From Paraburkholderia sp. SOS3 (lineage in GTDB: Bacteria > Pseudomonadota > Gammaproteobacteria > Burkholderiales > Burkholderiaceae), in the NCBI RefSeq assembly GCF_001922345.1, contig NZ_CP018811.1, forward strand, positions 1,798,001 to 1,862,000: DNA of 64,000 nucleotides, in the 5' to 3' direction. Each line of letters starts with the position of its first letter. Position 1 is the stretch's first letter. This document shows positions 63,286 through 64,000 of the stretch, in pieces. Made by a program: the position numbers and the translations under genes. Below the pieces are notes generated by a model. It ran no database searches, had not been told where the DNA came from, and was given only the letters and a program-made list of their open reading frames with translations.

Positions 63286-63660
63286 TTACGAGCGATCGAG
63301 CGTCGAGAAGCGCTGATGGACAAATGCAAGGAACTGTTCGAGCCGCTCCTCGATCGCCGCGGCTAGCCGCACATGCTTGATGCGGCGATCATGCGCAGCG
63401 CTCGTTTCGCTGAGCCAGCCCGCATCGATCAGTTGCTGCACATAACGGACCGCTGTCCGGCGGCTTACGCCCGGCATGAAATCGTAAAGCGCGGTCTTGG
63501 CGAACTGCTCGTGCGGGTCGGCCCACATCTGACAGAACAGATCGCTGTAGTTGAGGTCGGCGAGTCCCAACTCGCCGAATTGCGCGGACCACTCGAAGTC
63601 CATGTCGAGGATGGCACGCGCGATGGCCTGCGCTTTGTTCCGGGCTATTTTCTTTTTCAT
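63286..63660 (-). CDS. MarR-like winged-helix regulator
   Basis: A 124-residue protein with a winged helix in its second half: ALYDFMPGVSRRTAVRYVQQLIDAGWLSETSAAHDRRIKHVRLA (about 61-105), where AAHDRRIKHVRL is the wing (the D-x-R pattern is typical of MarR). The N-terminal part (KKKIARNKAQAIARAILDMDFEWSAQFGELGLADLNYSDLFCQMWAD) is helical. ATG 63660 is chosen; a longer frame to 63735 is Arg-rich and unlikely. Divergent from the TIM-barrel gene, with two palindromes in the shared region, so it probably represses that gene. No typical Shine-Dalgarno is visible. Confidence 0.75.
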   Translation of the reverse strand: MKKKIARNKAQAIARAILDMDFEWSAQFGELGLADLNYSDLFCQMWADPHEQFAKTALYDFMPGVSRRTAVRYVQQLIDAGWLSETSAAHDRRIKHVRLAAAIEERLEQFLAFVHQRFSTLDRS

Positions 63661-63783
63661 CGATTCACCAGCACAAGGAGACGTGCACGGTTTACGTGCG
63701 AACAGGCCCGCGAAACGGGCGCGCCGTCGCGGCACGCGCCGCCGCCGCGAATGTTTTTTGACGCGTCGTGTTTAACATGTAGT

Positions 63784-63802
63784 ATTGCATGCAATTTTGC
63801 AT
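63784..63802. promoter_or_regulatory. Overlapping palindromes in the divergent region
   Basis: ATTGCATGCAAT (63784-63795, perfect 12 bases) overlaps ATGCAA-TT-TTGCAT (63789-63802). They lie 16-34 bases before the start at 63818 and about 125 bases before the MarR-like gene start. AT-rich and symmetric: likely binding site of the MarR-like regulator. Confidence 0.65.
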
Positions 63803-63817
63803 ATAAAAAGGACGGCG

Positions 63818-64000
63818 ATGCGTTTCGCGCTATTCAAGACGTTCTGGGGATTCGCCGGAGGCCCGCGCGAGGCCGGCGCACTCGTGAGAGCGGCGAAGTT
63901 CGACGGCATCGAGGCGCAGGTGCCGGCCGGCGAAGCCAGGCGCGACGACTTCGCGCGCGCGTTGGCCGACGAGCGGCTCGACTTCATCGCGGAAATCACC
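63818..64000 (+). CDS. Sugar phosphate isomerase/epimerase-like TIM-barrel protein, partial
   Basis: Only the first 61 codons are inside the window. It begins MRFALFKTFWGFAGGPREAG and continues ALVRAAKFDGIEAQVPAGEARRDDFARALADERLDFIAEIT. The pattern of a first beta-strand, then KFDGIEAQVP and LDFIAEI, is that of xylose-isomerase-like (AP-endonuclease family 2) TIM barrels, which act as isomerases or dehydratases on sugars and related compounds. AAAAGGACGGCG precedes ATG 63818. The rest lies beyond the right edge. Confidence 0.7.
   Translation, partial: MRFALFKTFWGFAGGPREAGALVRAAKFDGIEAQVPAGEARRDDFARALADERLDFIAEIT

Overview
The window is a GC-rich, gene-dense piece of a betaproteobacterial chromosome, almost certainly from the Burkholderiaceae (Burkholderia sensu lato: Burkholderia, Paraburkholderia, Caballeronia, Trinickia). 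The basis is the infC-rpmI-rplT-pheS-pheT-ihfA-merR-tRNA-Pro block, an intracellular PHB depolymerase with the Ralstonia-type Cys/Asp/His triad, an RhlE with a long basic tail, a second-type FtsK with a very long Ala/Ser/Pro linker, and the familiar sequence style of ThrS, PheS and ETF-QO. I see no insertion sequence, prophage, CRISPR array, rRNA or plasmid function. This is core chromosome with accessory genes between housekeeping blocks.

Layout. 0.4-7.5 kb: a TetR regulator, PHB depolymerase (phaZ), a GH15 glucoamylase/trehalase-like enzyme, two very small genes, a secreted beta-propeller lactonase-family protein and the lipid A palmitoyltransferase PagP. 7.6-16.1 kb: FtsK, a META-domain lipoprotein, purT, an MliC-like lysozyme inhibitor, and the helicase rhlE behind a long leader. 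16.2-22.2 kb: a four-gene efflux operon (outer-membrane factor, FUSC, DUF1656, HlyD adaptor) with a divergent LysR regulator. 22.4-31.9 kb: a metallophosphoesterase, DUF2069, WrbA, YihY, an Mpo1-like protein, an alpha/beta hydrolase coupled to an O-acetylhomoserine sulfhydrylase-type enzyme, a CBS protein and an MFS/acyltransferase fusion. 32.1-41.9 kb: aroC, a TPR glycosyltransferase-like protein, ETF-QO divergent from an SDR/thioesterase pair, a PAS-LuxR regulator divergent from a ketoacid CoA-transferase pair, a hydrolase and RidA. 42.1-53.4 kb: relA, tRNA-Val, thrS, infC, rpmI, rplT, pheS, pheT, ihfA, a MerR-type protein and tRNA-Pro, i.e. stringent response plus translation. 53.7-64.0 kb, the most accessory part: an esterase behind a perfect AT-rich palindrome, an orphan AAA+ ATPase, an exported MetX-like hydrolase, a periplasmic binding protein translationally coupled to a CHASE-PAS-PAS-GGDEF-EAL protein, an ABC substrate-binding protein, a MarR-like regulator, and the start of a TIM-barrel isomerase-like gene cut by the window edge.

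Functional threads. phaZ (PHB to 3-hydroxybutyrate), the CoA-transferase pair (acetoacetate activation), ETF-QO and the SDR/thioesterase genes fit reserve-polymer and acyl-CoA catabolism, though they are separate transcription units. relA, tRNA-Val and the thrS-to-ihfA block join translation and its starvation control. infC keeps an AUC start codon, the hallmark of IF3 autoregulation. The clearest signalling module is the binding-protein/GGDEF-EAL pair at 57.8-61.7 kb, which resembles in layout the NspS-MbaA type of periplasmic ligand sensing linked to cyclic di-GMP.

A recurrent oddity is short degenerate tandem repeats (9-, 12- and 13-base units) at six places, two of them inside genes and one across a stop codon. 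Several clean inverted repeats in divergent or upstream regions are good operator candidates. All functions are judged by reading the sequence; no database search was possible.
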